A stretch of DNA of 64,000 nucleotides from RGIG2041 sp045652745 (GTDB lineage Bacteria; Bacillota; Clostridia; UBA1381; UMGS1253). The DNA lies in NCBI GenBank assembly GCA_045652745.1, contig JAZRUW010000003.1:1-64000 (forward strand). The letters run 5' to 3'. The position numbers were made by a program, and so were the translations under genes. Below, piece by piece: positions 45,926 through 55,006 of the stretch. Every line of letters begins with the position of its first letter. Within the stretch, counting starts at the first letter, position 1. The notes beneath the pieces are model-generated. The model was not told the DNA's origin. It made no database searches and saw only the letters and a list, made by a program, of their open reading frames with translations.

Positions 45926-46753
45926 TCAAATCGCCACCGGAATTTTTCCGATTTTCTCACCGGTCTCATAATTTTCAAGAACAAAATCATCCACGGTAAA
46001 ATCATAGAAATTCTTGATTTCCGGATTGATTTTCAACGTCGGCGCCGCATGTGTCGGCCGCTGTATCAATTCTCTTACAATATCCATATGTCTGTCATAG
46101 ATATGTGCATCCGCAATGACATGTACGAATTCACCCGGTTCTAAATCCGAAACCTGAGCAAACATCATCACAAGCGCTGCATACTGACAAACATTCCAAG
46201 CATTTGCAGCCAAAATATCCTGGGAACGCTGATTTAAAATCGCATTGAGTTTTCCATCTGCTACGTTAAAAGTCATAGAGTAAGCACACGGATAAAGCGC
46301 CATTTCCGACAAATCCGCATGGTTATACAAATTTGTCATGATACGACGGCTCGAAGGATTATGTTTTAAATCATACAGCACACGGTCGACCTGGTCAAAC
46401 TCGCCTTCTTTATATTGATGTTTCACACCGAGCTGATAGCCATACGCTTTACCGATGCTTCCGTTTTCATCCGCCCAGCTATCCCAGATATGGGTTGCTA
46501 AATCGTGAATATTATTTGACTTCTTCTGCCAAATCCACAAAATTTCATCGATTGCACCTTTAAAATTAATCGGGCGTAATGTTAAAAGCGGAAATTCTTT
46601 TTGTAAGTCATATCGGTTTACAACACAGAATTTTTTTCTGGTATATGCAGGCGTACCGTCCTCCCAGTGTGGACGCACCTTATCATTACAATCCGTGCCG
46701 TTTTCCAAAACGTCCTTGCACATCCGGATAAAAATTTCATCCGTCATACTCAT
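45926..46753 (-). CDS. thyA: Thymidylate synthase
   Basis: 275 residues with the nucleophile in LYPCAYSM, RSQDI, and the C-terminal GKIPVAI. It methylates dUMP to dTMP. The residue after the catalytic Cys is Ala rather than the His of E. coli ThyA; from memory, the Bacillus subtilis/phage phi3T type also lacks that His (PCVYE), and the WIWQ-K-SN segment agrees with that subgroup. Upstream of folA by 9 bases, so one folate-thymidylate unit. Confidence 0.94.
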   Translation of the reverse strand: MSMTDEIFIRMCKDVLENGTDCNDKVRPHWEDGTPAYTRKKFCVVNRYDLQKEFPLLTLRPINFKGAIDEILWIWQKKSNNIHDLATHIWDSWADENGSIGKAYGYQLGVKHQYKEGEFDQVDRVLYDLKHNPSSRRIMTNLYNHADLSEMALYPCAYSMTFNVADGKLNAILNQRSQDILAANAWNVCQYAALVMMFAQVSDLEPGEFVHVIADAHIYDRHMDIVRELIQRPTHAAPTLKINPEIKNFYDFTVDDFVLENYETGEKIGKIPVAI

Positions 46754-46766
46754 ACAAATCCCTCGC

Positions 46767-47996
46767 TTACTCTATCGTAATTCTTTGGAATACTTTCTTG
46801 CCTTTCTTAACAACTATACCGTCGCCGGCAAGACGCGCTGCTTCAATCACCAAAGCCGCATCTGTTACCTTTTCGCCGTCAAGGCTGATGCCGCCCTGCT
46901 GTACAAGACGTCTGCCTTCCGCTTTAGACGGAATCAACTGTGCCGCCAAAAGCAAATCCAAAATGCCAATACTGTCGCCGACTTCAATTGCATTCAACGC
47001 TGTAGACGGCATATTGGCCGCATCTCCGCCGCCAAATACAGCTTCTGCTGCCGCACTCACTTTATCTGCCTCTTCTTTGCCGTGCACAAGGGTTGTTACC
47101 TCGTACGCAAGAAGCTTCTTTGCTTTATTCAGTTCCTGACCCTCAAGTTTAGCGAGTTCGTTGATTTCTTCCATCGGTACGAACGTAAGAAGTTTCAAGC
47201 ACTTAATGACATCCGCATCATCTACATTTCTCCAATACTGGTAGAAATCATACGGCGTAGTCTTTACCGGGTCAAGCCACACCGCACCGCTTTGCGTCTT
47301 ACCCATCTTCTTGCCTTCACTGTTGGTCAGAAGCGTAAAGGTCATACCGTAAACCTGCTTTTGATCTTTACGTCTGCAAAGGTCAATACCGCCAAGGATG
47401 TTGCTCCACTGGTCATCACCGCCGAGCTCCATCTTACAATCATATTTGCGCGAGAGCATTAAGAAGTCATAGCTCTGCATTAACATATAGTTAAACTCTA
47501 AGAAAGAAAGACCCTTTTCAAGTCTTTGCTTAAAGCACTCCGCCGTCAGCATCTTATTTACCGAAAAACATGCGCCGATATCGCGCAAGAAATCAACATA
47601 GTTGAGTTCCAGAAGCCAATCTGCATTGTTGACCATAATGGCTTTGTCGTCCGAAAAATCAACCACGCTGGAAAGTTGCTTTTTAAAGCACTCGCAGTTA
47701 TGCTCAATTGTTTCTTTTGTCATCATCTGGCGCATATCCGTTCTGCCGGACGGGTCGCCGACCATGCCGGTACCGCCACCGACAAGTGCAATCGGTCTGT
47801 GCCCTGCAAGCTGCATGTGGCGCATTACCACCATCTGCAGAAAATGACCGACATGCAAACTGTCCGCCGTCGGGTCAAAGCCGATATAAAACGTTACCTT
47901 CTCTTTGCCGAGAAGTTCTCTGATTTCAGCTTCATGTGTTGTCTGCGCAATCAAACCGCGCTCTAAAAGTACGTCATAAACATTTCTTTCACTCAT
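46767..47996 (-). CDS. tyrS: Tyrosyl-tRNA synthetase
   Basis: 409 residues, class Ic, with the HIGH-type HVGHF, the KMSKS-type KMGKT, and a C-terminal S4-like RNA-binding domain (EGRRLVQQGGISLDGEKV). The glycine-containing KMSKS variant is normal for TyrS. GGAG precedes the ATG. No T-box leader is visible in the 127 bases before the divergent gene at 48124. Confidence 0.95.
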   Translation of the reverse strand: MSERNVYDVLLERGLIAQTTHEAEIRELLGKEKVTFYIGFDPTADSLHVGHFLQMVVMRHMQLAGHRPIALVGGGTGMVGDPSGRTDMRQMMTKETIEHNCECFKKQLSSVVDFSDDKAIMVNNADWLLELNYVDFLRDIGACFSVNKMLTAECFKQRLEKGLSFLEFNYMLMQSYDFLMLSRKYDCKMELGGDDQWSNILGGIDLCRRKDQKQVYGMTFTLLTNSEGKKMGKTQSGAVWLDPVKTTPYDFYQYWRNVDDADVIKCLKLLTFVPMEEINELAKLEGQELNKAKKLLAYEVTTLVHGKEEADKVSAAAEAVFGGGDAANMPSTALNAIEVGDSIGILDLLLAAQLIPSKAEGRRLVQQGGISLDGEKVTDAALVIEAARLAGDGIVVKKGKKVFQRITIE

Positions 47997-48123
47997 GATT
48001 ATTCAACTCCAAAATAGATTCAAACGAAATTTTACCATATAAACAAATAAAAATCAACCTTTCATTTGATTTTGCTTTGCTTTTTTGAGGTTTTATGTTA
48101 AAATAGATGGCAGGTGATGAAAA

Positions 48124-48867
48124 ATGAAGGAAAAAATATATACAATACCCGTAAACGAAGCATTTGATGAAACGGACGGATGTCCTTTTTGCACTATGAT
48201 TCGTAAACTCGAAAACGCACGCGTAAAGTACATGCTCGGTCCCGCAATGATGGAGCCGGACATTCGCGTTTTGACCAACAAAGACGGCTTTTGTAAGCAA
48301 CACTACGAAATGTTATTTAAACAAGAAAACAAGTTAAGTCTTGCATTGGTTTTGCAAACGCATCTGGAGGAAATCATCCAAAATCTTTCCTCCCGCGCCG
48401 ACCAGTTGCCTGCGAACATTTCTAAAAAGAAGAGCATCTTTAAAAAGTCGGATTCGAGTCTGTACGGCACGGCGCTTCTGCTCTCCCGCGCCACCGGCGG
48501 CGTAACGAAAAATTGTGTTATATGCAACCATGTAGAAGAAACCTTTTCCAGATATGTCGACACAATGTTTTATATGTGGAAAAATGATAATGCATTTAAA
48601 GAAAAATTTTCTAAAACAAAGTGCTTTTGTTTAGAACACTACGGGCTTTTAGCCAAAAGTGCAACGAAATTTTTAGACGATGCCGATGCTTTAGAATTTT
48701 TAAAGCATCTTACCCGCATCGAACAGACACATTTAAACGAATTAAAATCAGACATTGACCGATTTATATTGAAGTTTGACTATCGCAATAAAGACTTGCC
48801 ATGGGAAAACGCAAAGGATGCACCCAAACGCACCCTTGTCACTCTTTCAGGCGCAGAAATCGAATAA
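48124..48867 (+). CDS. DUF6062 family protein with two cysteine-rich repeats
   Basis: 247 residues. Two similar halves each hold a C-x-x-C (CPFC at 20-23; CVIC at 131-134) and a Cys-x-x-His-like motif (FCKQHY near 57; FCLEHY near 169), suggesting two metal or redox sites. The rest is helical and charged, with no signal peptide, so it is cytoplasmic. I recognise it as a DUF6062-like clostridial family of unknown function. AGGTGATG precedes the ATG. Confidence 0.75.
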   Translation: MKEKIYTIPVNEAFDETDGCPFCTMIRKLENARVKYMLGPAMMEPDIRVLTNKDGFCKQHYEMLFKQENKLSLALVLQTHLEEIIQNLSSRADQLPANISKKKSIFKKSDSSLYGTALLLSRATGGVTKNCVICNHVEETFSRYVDTMFYMWKNDNAFKEKFSKTKCFCLEHYGLLAKSATKFLDDADALEFLKHLTRIEQTHLNELKSDIDRFILKFDYRNKDLPWENAKDAPKRTLVTLSGAEIE

Positions 48868-48875
48868 TACAAAAC

Positions 48876-48906
48876 AGCATCCGCAACTTTTGCTGCGGAT
48901 GCTTTA
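48876..48906 (+). terminator. Terminator after the DUF6062 gene
   Basis: AGCATCCGCA pairs with TGCGGATGCT; only a short T-tract on plus. Confidence 0.65.
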
Positions 48907-48908
48907 AA

Positions 48909-49415
48909 TTACCACTTTTTACCGTAATATAAATACATATGATACACAACCGTGCCAACTGCATAAATTCCGAGTGCCCAGAATACAACGTGGAATGACT
49001 TAACAATGTTTTTCAAAAAACCGATTACAACCGGTGCACTTTCCATCGGCAGCCAACGTGTATAGAACGCAAAGTTCACATAGAAGCTGATCGCCGCAGC
49101 TGCCAAGAACGCATGTCCGTAGTTTCTTGCACGTTCTCTCACCTGCAGTTTCGCAAGTTTGCTTTCCGGCTTGATTCTGTCAAACAAAGAAATCACATAA
49201 CAGCCGATACTTAAAATCACAAACAAGATAAAAGCAATAAGCATAATCAGATTATAGTTTCCGATTGCTGCAGCGCCAAACTCACCTCTTGCAACGCGGT
49301 ACATCAGATAACAAGCCAAAAGGCCAACCATCGCTCCGCCGAAACTAATGAGCATTCTGTTCGAAATTTTTTCCTGGCGCTCTGCTTTGGAACAGTTGTA
49401 AAATGTTTTCTTCAT
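48909..49415 (-). CDS. Four-helix membrane protein, function unknown
   Basis: 168 residues with about four membrane segments (around 21-40, 52-78, 100-120, 138-160) and a basic N-terminus. The loop DRIKPESKLAKLQVRERARN is strongly charged. No known motif is seen. GGAGG lies 10 bases before the ATG. It follows rsmE by 32 bases and probably shares the prmA-rsmE transcript. Confidence 0.65.
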   Translation of the reverse strand: MKKTFYNCSKAERQEKISNRMLISFGGAMVGLLACYLMYRVARGEFGAAAIGNYNLIMLIAFILFVILSIGCYVISLFDRIKPESKLAKLQVRERARNYGHAFLAAAAISFYVNFAFYTRWLPMESAPVVIGFLKNIVKSFHVVFWALGIYAVGTVVYHMYLYYGKKW

Positions 49416-49447
49416 TTGGGTCTTTCCTCCTATATCTGCTATTCAGC

Positions 49448-50185
49448 TTACAATTCAAATTCGTAATTCATCATGGACACAACCGCCTCACCGGCTGTCT
49501 CCGTGCGCAATATGCGCGAACCGAGCGTCACCGGTCGAATCCCGTTTTTCAACGCAAGTTCAATTTCCTGCGGTGCAAAACCGCCTTCCGGACCTATGAT
49601 AAACGCCGCATCTTTCAAAGCTTGTGCATCGCGAAGCAGCGTTTTAAGCGTAACATCACGCTCATTTTCATATGGTATAAACGCAAGAGAATACTGACCG
49701 AGCATTTTTACGGCCTCTGCAAAAGTAACGGGAGTTTCTACTTGAGGCAGTATGCCGCGCCCCGATTGCTTCGCCGCAGCTTTTGCAACAGATTGCCAAC
49801 GTTCGACTTTTTTCTCTGCATCTGCTTCACTATTTAATTTTACAACACATCGCTCGGAAATGCAAGGAATAATTTTATAAATTCCGAGTTCTGTACATTT
49901 TTGAATCACATATTCCATCTTGGATGCCTTGGGCAAACATTGAAAAAGCGTGATTTTAACGCGGCTTTCTGCCGGAGAAGGTTTCTTTTCGAGAATTCTG
50001 GCCGTTAAAAAATTCTTTTCTGTTTTTTCTATTTCAGCCTCATAATCCATGCCCTCGCCGTCACACACAGTCAAACAATCTCCGACCTGCATGCGAAGCA
50101 CGCGCAAAATATGTTTTGCCTCTTCTCCGTCCAGCAGAATGGTCGAATCTGTAATATTTTCTTTTTCAGCAAAAAACTTCGGCAT
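49448..50185 (-). CDS. rsmE: 16S rRNA m3U1498 methyltransferase RsmE
   Basis: 245 residues with the SPOUT knot motifs FIIGPEGGFAPQEIEL and LGSRILRTETA, and an N-terminal PUA-like domain. It methylates U1498 of 16S rRNA. It begins 9 bases after prmA, the standard prmA-rsmE pair. GGGG precedes the ATG. Confidence 0.95.
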   Translation of the reverse strand: MPKFFAEKENITDSTILLDGEEAKHILRVLRMQVGDCLTVCDGEGMDYEAEIEKTEKNFLTARILEKKPSPAESRVKITLFQCLPKASKMEYVIQKCTELGIYKIIPCISERCVVKLNSEADAEKKVERWQSVAKAAAKQSGRGILPQVETPVTFAEAVKMLGQYSLAFIPYENERDVTLKTLLRDAQALKDAAFIIGPEGGFAPQEIELALKNGIRPVTLGSRILRTETAGEAVVSMMNYEFEL

Positions 50186-50194
50186 AATTTACCC

Positions 50195-51163
50195 CTACTT
50201 CTTCAGGACGATCGCAGCCCATTCTCCCTTTTTGTGTATCTCCAGCACAGTAAAACCGCTTTGTTTAAGCTTAGTTTCCACCTCATCCAAACGCGCATGA
50301 ATAATGCCGGACGTAATCATAACACCGCCATCGCAAAGCGCATCGTAAGCAAAATCCGACAAGCCGATAATTACATCCGCGACGATATTTGCCAAAACAA
50401 CATCATATTTCTTTTTGCCGATGGTTGCAATCAGTGCCTCATCCGTAAGCACATTACCTGCTGCTGTTGTATATAAGTTTGAATCTATATTATTCTTTCG
50501 GGCGTTTTCTTCTGCAATTTTTACGGCATTCGGATCAATATCCACCGCAAACGCATCTTTCGCACCCAAAAGCATCGCCATGACAGACAAAATGCCGCTA
50601 CCGCAACCAAGGTCAAGCACGCTGTCATCCGGATTCAAATAGTTCTCTAAACTCTCTAAGCAAAGCTGGGTGCTCTCATGCGTACCCGTACCAAAACTCA
50701 TACCCGGATTGATTGTAAATACAATCCTGCCCTCCGTATCCTCAACCGTTTCCCACTCCGGACGAATTAACATTTTACGACCGAGTTTGAGCGGTTTGTA
50801 AAACTGTTTCCAATTCTCTCCCCAATCCTGTTCTTTCATATTGTTTACGGTTACACTCAATTTGCCCAGCAGGCCTTGCGTATCCTCCGCTTTCAATTCC
50901 GCAAGTCGCGCCTTGATTTGCGCCAGTTGCGCTTTGCCGTGGTCATTATCTTTTAAATACACTTTTACAACCGTCGGCGCATGCGCACGCTCCATCAGTT
51001 CTTCATCGACATAATCCCAATACTGTGTATTTTCTTCCAAAAACGTCGTAAAATCCTCAGCATCTTCAATTTCAGTTCCGGTAATGTCCATTGCATATAA
51101 CATGCCGCAAACCGGATCAATTCCGGTATTTAGCGTTTCAATTCCGACCTGCATCCATTCCAT
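50195..51163 (-). CDS. prmA: Ribosomal protein L11 methyltransferase
   Basis: 322 residues, class I methyltransferase with MSFGTGTHESTQLCLE, the SAM-binding DLGCGSGILS and VVLANIVADVI. It trimethylates ribosomal protein L11. Start at 51163 with GGGGG 8 bases upstream; a longer reading reaches back over the promoter and is rejected. Confidence 0.94.
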   Translation of the reverse strand: MEWMQVGIETLNTGIDPVCGMLYAMDITGTEIEDAEDFTTFLEENTQYWDYVDEELMERAHAPTVVKVYLKDNDHGKAQLAQIKARLAELKAEDTQGLLGKLSVTVNNMKEQDWGENWKQFYKPLKLGRKMLIRPEWETVEDTEGRIVFTINPGMSFGTGTHESTQLCLESLENYLNPDDSVLDLGCGSGILSVMAMLLGAKDAFAVDIDPNAVKIAEENARKNNIDSNLYTTAAGNVLTDEALIATIGKKKYDVVLANIVADVIIGLSDFAYDALCDGGVMITSGIIHARLDEVETKLKQSGFTVLEIHKKGEWAAIVLKK

Positions 51164-51223
51164 TTTATATACCCCCTGCATTATAGTTTCAATGCAACTG
51201 TTTGATATTGAACCAATGCGCAT

Positions 51224-51253
51224 ATTATACCAAATTTTACATACATTTGTCAA
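51224..51253 (-). promoter_or_regulatory. Promoter of prmA-rsmE
   Basis: TTGACA (51248-51253) and TATAAT (51224-51229) separated by 18 bases, back-to-back with the rlu promoter. Confidence 0.82.
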
Positions 51254-51262
51254 CGCCTACAC

Positions 51263-51291
51263 TTGACAGTTTTTCGTTAAATGATTATAAT
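51263..51291 (+). promoter_or_regulatory. Promoter of the RluC/D-type gene
   Basis: TTGACA (51263-51268) and TATAAT (51286-51291) with 17 bases between: perfect consensus. Confidence 0.9.
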
Positions 51292-51326
51292 TACAAACAT
51301 AATAATAAGATTTTGAAAGGTTAGCC

Positions 51327-52283
51327 ATGAGGACCGTTATTGTAAACAAAAATGATGCAGGACAACGCATTGACCGCTATATGAGCAAAATGTTTACCTC
51401 CATGCCGCAAAGCCTGATTTACAAATCGCTTCGCAAAGATTGCGTTAAAGTAAACGGCAAGCATGTGAAAGAGGGGTTTAAACTTAGCGAAGGTGACGAA
51501 ATCAAATTCTACATCAAAGATGAATTTTTTGACGAAAAACCCGCCGAACAAGCATTTTTGCAAGTAAAGCCGCACCTTGAAATTGTATATGAAGATGAAA
51601 ATATCCTGCTTGTAAACAAACCCGCAGGTCTTGTAGTGCATGAAGATGAAAGCGGTACACCGAACACCCTAATTGCACAGGTACAAGCCTACCTGTATCA
51701 GCAAGGAGAATATCGTCCCGACGAGGAGCATACTTTCGCTCCTGCGCTGTGTAACCGTATTGACCGCAATACCTCCGGCATTGTTATCTGTGCCAAAAAT
51801 GCAGAAACACTGCGCATTATGAACCAAAAAATCAAAGACAGAGAACTTATCAAGCTCTATCTATGTTTGGCGTTCGGCCGCATGGAAAAGAAGTCCGACA
51901 TTTTAGAAGGCTATCTATCAAAAGATGAACGTACGAAAACCGTAACCGTAACAAACAAGCGCGCGCCAAACACAAAACAAATCCGCACGAAGTACACCGT
52001 ACTGGGTTACAAAGACGGTATTTCGCTGTTGGAAATTGATTTGCTTACAGGCAGGACGCATCAAATCCGCGCGCACCTCGCCCACATCGGTCATCCGCTT
52101 GTCGGCGACGGAAAGTACGGAAGCAACGCCGACAACAAGCGTGTGCAAAGAAAATATCAGGCACTTTGTTCCTATAAATTAACTTTTAAATTTTTGACAG
52201 ATGCCGGCATTTTAAACTATTTAAACAACAAGACATTCTCAGTTAAAAAGGTGGATTTTGCAGAAAACTTTTACAACAAATAA
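51327..52283 (+). CDS. RluC/RluD-family 23S rRNA pseudouridine synthase
   Basis: 318 residues: N-terminal S4 domain (RIDRYMSKMFTSMPQSLIYKSL), catalytic loop NRIDRNTSGIVI with the active Asp, LLTGRTHQIRAHLAHIGHPLVGD, and LTF near the end. AAAGG precedes the ATG. It modifies large-subunit rRNA; the exact target cannot be read from sequence. It is a single-gene transcript closed by a terminator. Confidence 0.92.
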   Translation: MRTVIVNKNDAGQRIDRYMSKMFTSMPQSLIYKSLRKDCVKVNGKHVKEGFKLSEGDEIKFYIKDEFFDEKPAEQAFLQVKPHLEIVYEDENILLVNKPAGLVVHEDESGTPNTLIAQVQAYLYQQGEYRPDEEHTFAPALCNRIDRNTSGIVICAKNAETLRIMNQKIKDRELIKLYLCLAFGRMEKKSDILEGYLSKDERTKTVTVTNKRAPNTKQIRTKYTVLGYKDGISLLEIDLLTGRTHQIRAHLAHIGHPLVGDGKYGSNADNKRVQRKYQALCSYKLTFKFLTDAGILNYLNNKTFSVKKVDFAENFYNK

Positions 52284-52305
52284 AAGGCGCGCTGCGCCTT
52301 TTTTT
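52282..52305 (+). terminator. Terminator after the RluC/D-type gene
   Basis: AAAGGCGC pairs with GCGCCTTT, followed by a T-run. Confidence 0.85.
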
Positions 52306-52376
52306 CCTCTGGCATATTCCTGATTTTTGCGCACAACAAATTTGCTGAACAAAAATTCCAGAATAAAATTTGCAAC

Positions 52377-52411
52377 AAAAAAAGCGAAAGACTGTATCTT
52401 TCGCTTTCATT
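52377..52411 (-). terminator. Terminator after the aminotransferase gene
   Basis: AAAGCGAAAG pairs with CTTTCGCTTT, with a run of seven T on minus. Confidence 0.85.
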
Positions 52412-52412
52412 T

Positions 52413-53600
52413 TTATGCTTTTAAGAATTCTTCAAGTCTATCCAGACCTTTTTGAATGTTTTCCATGCTCGTTGCATAGGACCAACGCACATAGTCATCC
52501 GCAGCAAAACCGCTGCCCGGTACGACTGCTACAAGCGCCTTATCCAAAAACGCATTTGCAAAATCATCCGATGTTTCAATTTTCACACCGCCGAGCGTTT
52601 TACCCTTAAGCGCAGAAATATTCATCATTACATAGAATGCGCCCTTCGGTTCTCTGCACGAAACGCCGTCAATACCGTTAATACGCTTTACCATATACTG
52701 TCGACGCTCATCAAATGCAGCCTTCATTTTCAACATCTCATCCATCGGACCGTCCAACGCCGCAATTGCCGCCGCTTGCGCAACAGAATTCGGATTGGAG
52801 GTTGCATGGCTCTGGATATTGCTCATTACTTTGGCAACCTCGGCACAACATGCCGTGTAACCGATACGCCATCCGGTCATTGCATAGGTTTTCGAAACAC
52901 CGTTTACGATAATCGTTCTTTTAAAAATTTCCTCACCGAGCGCCGCAATGCTTGTCGGAAACTCACCGTAAACAAGATGTTCATAAATTTCATCGGAAAC
53001 CACATACAAATCATGACGAACACACACATCCGCAATCGCAAGCAACTCTTCTTTGGAGTACACCATGCCGGTCGGATTGCTCGGTGTGTTTAACACAAGC
53101 GCACGTGTCTTCGGCGTGATAGCTGCTTCCAATTCCTTTGCTGTAAACTTAAAATCATTTTCTTCTTTGGTCATCAGTACCACCGGAACACCGTCCGCCA
53201 TTTTTACCATTTCCGGATAACTTACCCAGAACGGTGCCGGAATAATAACTTCATCGCCCGGATTGCAAATTGCATTAAAAACATTCATCAAAGAATGTTT
53301 CGCACCATTGGATACAACAATATTTTCCGGCGCATACGTCAGGCCGTTATCACGCTGCAGTTTACGGCAAATCGCCGCCTTCAACTCCGGCGTGCCGGAT
53401 GCCGGTGTATATTTTGTCTTTCCGTCCAAAATCGCCGCAATCGCCGCATCCTTGATGTGCTTCGGTGTATCAAAATCCGGCTCTCCCGCGCCAAAAGCCA
53501 CAACATCAATGCCCTGTGCTTTCATCGCTTTTGCCTTCGAATCAATTGCAAGTGTTGACGACGGACTCACGCGCGCTGCCTTATCTGCTATAAAACTCAT
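52413..53600 (-). CDS. aspC: Aspartate aminotransferase (class I, Ib-type)
   Basis: 395 residues with GAGEPDFDTPKHI near the start, the NTPSNPTG motif, SDEIYEHLVYG and the PLP lysine in GVSKTYAMTGWRIGY. It exchanges amino groups between aspartate and 2-oxoglutarate, supplying oxaloacetate. Start at 53600 with GGAGG 7 bases upstream. It is a stand-alone gene; closely related aminotransferases act on other amino acids, so the substrate is inferred from the family. Confidence 0.9.
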   Translation of the reverse strand: MSFIADKAARVSPSSTLAIDSKAKAMKAQGIDVVAFGAGEPDFDTPKHIKDAAIAAILDGKTKYTPASGTPELKAAICRKLQRDNGLTYAPENIVVSNGAKHSLMNVFNAICNPGDEVIIPAPFWVSYPEMVKMADGVPVVLMTKEENDFKFTAKELEAAITPKTRALVLNTPSNPTGMVYSKEELLAIADVCVRHDLYVVSDEIYEHLVYGEFPTSIAALGEEIFKRTIIVNGVSKTYAMTGWRIGYTACCAEVAKVMSNIQSHATSNPNSVAQAAAIAALDGPMDEMLKMKAAFDERRQYMVKRINGIDGVSCREPKGAFYVMMNISALKGKTLGGVKIETSDDFANAFLDKALVAVVPGSGFAADDYVRWSYATSMENIQKGLDRLEEFLKA

Positions 53601-53731
53601 TATTCTTCCTCCGTTTTTGCATCTTCTCAAACCAAAAATTTCATTTCTTTTCTAAACTTTCTGTATTCTATCACAATTTTGCAAGATATGCAAGTATAAA
53701 ATTCAAAAAAATTATGATTTTAATTACAAAT

Positions 53732-55006
53732 TCATAACAAATACATTCCAAATGCCATAATTCCAATGTTGTTTTGATAAATTTGAGCAAATTGTGACAA
53801 TGGTAATGGATTTTGCCCACGGCCGACTTCCACGGTATATCCCGGTCGATTGTACGTTTGTATATACCAATCTTTATATCCAGCAGCACCGGATGCAATC
53901 GGCGTGTTTTCCAGTCCATAGCCGCTTACAGATGCAAATGCCTCACCGATTTCTAACGACCGCGGCGGAAGATATTCATCAAAACGCCAGTATATGACTT
54001 CCCCTTGCGTATGATATGAAATTGTCAACAAAAAATTATTGGCAATTGTAAATTCCTCCATGGCAATACTCTCCGGCTCTGAAAGCGGCGACGGCCCTAC
54101 ATAATCCCGTGGTGCCGGACCGGTAAATCCCTGTGCATACTTTATTTCTTTCGCACGTTCCCACTGTGCCGGATAGTTCAAATTCAAATCCACACCGCGT
54201 ATATTGGCCTTCCATCCGCTCGGAAACGGTATTTCGGCATACTGCATTGCAATTTCTTTTGCACCTTCAAGCGCGCGCCCTTGGGTTACACCGGCAACTA
54301 AATCCACACCATCCGCATTGACCATCGGTACAATATAAAGTTTCGTTTTAAAATACAGTTGCCTTGCATCCACATCTGAAATATTTTCCCCATTGTAAAT
54401 CGCCAGCAGATAATCTTCCAAAAATTTCAGAACAAGCGGGGTGGTAATCCACTCATTTGCGTGATGCGACGCATTGTACATTAGCGGCATTTGACCCGTT
54501 CCGACACGCGCAGAGTACATAGCTTTTCCCTGAACGCTTTCACCGATACTTTCAACACTGCAAATCGGATAACGTTTAGAAAGTCCATCCATAATTAAGG
54601 ATAAATAATAGTAAGTATACTGCACATCCGTCGCAACCACATCAAATCCAAGTGGCACCGTAATTGTTGTCCCCTCTGTCAAATTCAACGGGTCTATATC
54701 CGGATTCGCTCTTCGGATTGCCGAAACACTTGTAGCATATCTTCTAGCAAGCGAATAATACGTGTCGCCTCCACGAACCCGTACTGTGATATAACCCCGC
54801 AGATACGCTTCAAGCGCATCGCGCGTCGTCGCATCTACAATGCCGCTTGCTCGCAAATCATTGCCGAGTTGAAAGGCTTCCAAAGCGGATAATGTATTTT
54901 CACCAAAAAAGCCGTCAACAGACAATATTGTGCCCGCTCTGCGCAATGCAAGTTGTAGAAGCTGTACATATGCACCGCTGTCTCCGAATTTAAGATTTAA
55001 TATCAT
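53732..55006 (-). CDS. M14 zinc peptidase with peptidoglycan-binding and LysM domains
   Basis: 424 residues: a peptidoglycan-binding domain (about 6-70), a LysM domain (about 74-118) and an M14 carboxypeptidase domain (130-424) with the zinc motif HHANEW, a later SYHTQGE His and catalytic Glu in YTVEVGRG. It resembles gamma-D-glutamyl-diaminopimelate peptidase I, which cuts cell-wall side chains. No signal peptide is seen. Its ATG overlaps the sigK stop by 4 bases (ATGA), so it is translated together with the mother-cell sigma factor, pointing to spore cortex or lysis work. Confidence 0.87.
   Translation of the reverse strand: MILNLKFGDSGAYVQLLQLALRRAGTILSVDGFFGENTLSALEAFQLGNDLRASGIVDATTRDALEAYLRGYITVRVRGGDTYYSLARRYATSVSAIRRANPDIDPLNLTEGTTITVPLGFDVVATDVQYTYYYLSLIMDGLSKRYPICSVESIGESVQGKAMYSARVGTGQMPLMYNASHHANEWITTPLVLKFLEDYLLAIYNGENISDVDARQLYFKTKLYIVPMVNADGVDLVAGVTQGRALEGAKEIAMQYAEIPFPSGWKANIRGVDLNLNYPAQWERAKEIKYAQGFTGPAPRDYVGPSPLSEPESIAMEEFTIANNFLLTISYHTQGEVIYWRFDEYLPPRSLEIGEAFASVSGYGLENTPIASGAAGYKDWYIQTYNRPGYTVEVGRGQNPLPLSQFAQIYQNNIGIMAFGMYLL

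Noticed and set aside
45926..46753. ThyA active-site defect (Ala after the catalytic Cys)
   Set aside because: As recalled, Bacillus-type ThyA proteins also lack the His at this position, so it is a subfamily trait.
46767..47996. Defective KMSKS motif in TyrS
   Set aside because: KMGKT-like forms are normal in tyrosyl-tRNA synthetases.
47997..48123. T-box leader for tyrS
   Set aside because: The gap is too short and lacks the GGGTGG core and terminator.
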